IMG/VR virus record: IMGVR_UViG_3300022821_000086
Coordinates: 1 to 28,249 of that record
Origin: a virus
DNA: 28,249 bases
Reading direction: 5' to 3' (one strand)
A model generated the notes under the pieces. It saw only the letters and a list, made by a program, of their open reading frames with translations. It was not told the origin of the DNA and did not search any database. Both the position numbers and the translations under genes were made by a program. Below are positions 27,957 through 28,249 of the stretch, piece after piece (the first letter of the stretch is position 1; each line of letters starts with the position of its first letter).

Positions 27957-28249
27957 TTACGAGCAGATACGAACCGCGAACTCTGGGTTAATAGCTACAC
28001 CACAAATTACATCGATACGGTCTAATTGTTCGTAGTTACGAATATCAGCACCGAGCGAATAGGTCATTGCAAGTTTGTACAAGTCACTGTAACGGGTCAC
28101 TGCTTCAACACCGCCGCGCAACTCTTTCATTGGAGGCGCTGCAAACACAATTGCTTGTGTGTGGTAAGCAAGTGAAACATTGTGATCGTCACGCAGTAAC
28201 ATTTGAGCACCATTAGGAATAGCAGCACTAATGTTTTGTCGAGCGCCAG
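27957..28249 (-). CDS. Major coat protein, C-terminal part (runs off the right edge)
   Basis: The frame is open from the edge and reads ARQNISAAIPNGAQMLLRDD, then HNVSLAYHTQAIVFAAPPMK and ends GVAINPEFAVRICS. NVxLAYHxxAIVFA and a late GVAxxNPExAVRI pattern are typical of the C-terminus of P22-like and related HK97-fold coats. Position upstream of gp4-like supports coat. The N-terminus, scaffold and portal are outside the window, so the call relies on about 97 residues and synteny. Confidence 0.75.
   Translation of the reverse strand, partial: GARQNISAAIPNGAQMLLRDDHNVSLAYHTQAIVFAAPPMKELRGGVEAVTRYSDLYKLAMTYSLGADIRNYEQLDRIDVICGVAINPEFAVRICS

Overview
The window is most of the genome of a short-tailed, P22-like double-stranded DNA phage (or prophage) of a Gram-negative host. 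The synteny is the main evidence. Reading the minus strand from right to left there is the end of a coat protein, a small protein, a P22 gp4-like tail accessory factor, an HNH endonuclease, a gp10-like tail hub, a short structural protein, three consecutive low-complexity ejection-type proteins (the gp7/gp20/gp16 positions), a regulatory island, and then a tailspike/fibre region. The small and large terminase genes lie at the left edge and run off it, and the coat gene runs off the right edge. The missing portal, scaffold and most of coat therefore presumably join the two ends of a circularly permuted map (inference). A lipoprotein with a lipobox and a T4-type lysozyme point to a Gram-negative host; phage CsrA and cold-shock proteins suggest a gammaproteobacterium, but the host cannot be named from sequence alone.

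Layout. 1-1173 (minus): terminase large subunit (5' part), a small gene, a tRNA-like element, terminase small subunit and a small hydrophilic protein. 1174-1985 (plus): a promoter with a perfect 15-bp palindrome on its -35, then three overlapping small genes. 2019-6556 (minus): the early leftward operon. From its promoter it reads Cro-like repressor, CsrA, two small proteins, a lipoprotein, a membrane protein, a structured leader with duplicated hairpins, a 137-aa protein, a lambda-O-like initiator carrying a candidate origin, a DnaB helicase and a cold-shock protein. 6598-10326 (plus): the early rightward operon, from a consensus promoter: a 141-aa protein, Sak4-like RecA-fold ATPase, SSB-like protein, a small protein and an SF2 helicase. 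10323-11287 (minus): VRR-NUC nuclease, lysozyme and a small membrane protein. 11297-19882 (minus): tail fibre and adhesin genes, many sharing one roughly 75-residue module, ending at a strong terminator. 19883-21543: a regulatory island on the plus strand (Rha-family regulator and two tiny membrane peptides) at the place where P22 carries immI. 21540-28249 (minus): virion head, tail and ejection genes.

How the parts work together (inference). The divergent promoters at 6583-6626, with the Cro-like gene next to them, form the early switch. The initiator, origin and DnaB start replication. Sak4, SSB, helicase and VRR-NUC form an annealing/recombination module. CsrA may regulate translation of its own operon through two GGA-loop hairpins about 1 kb downstream. 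The Rha island may be controlled by paired ACCGGTAA-like operators, and a 19-bp palindrome sits on the tailspike promoter. No integrase is visible, so lysogeny is not shown.
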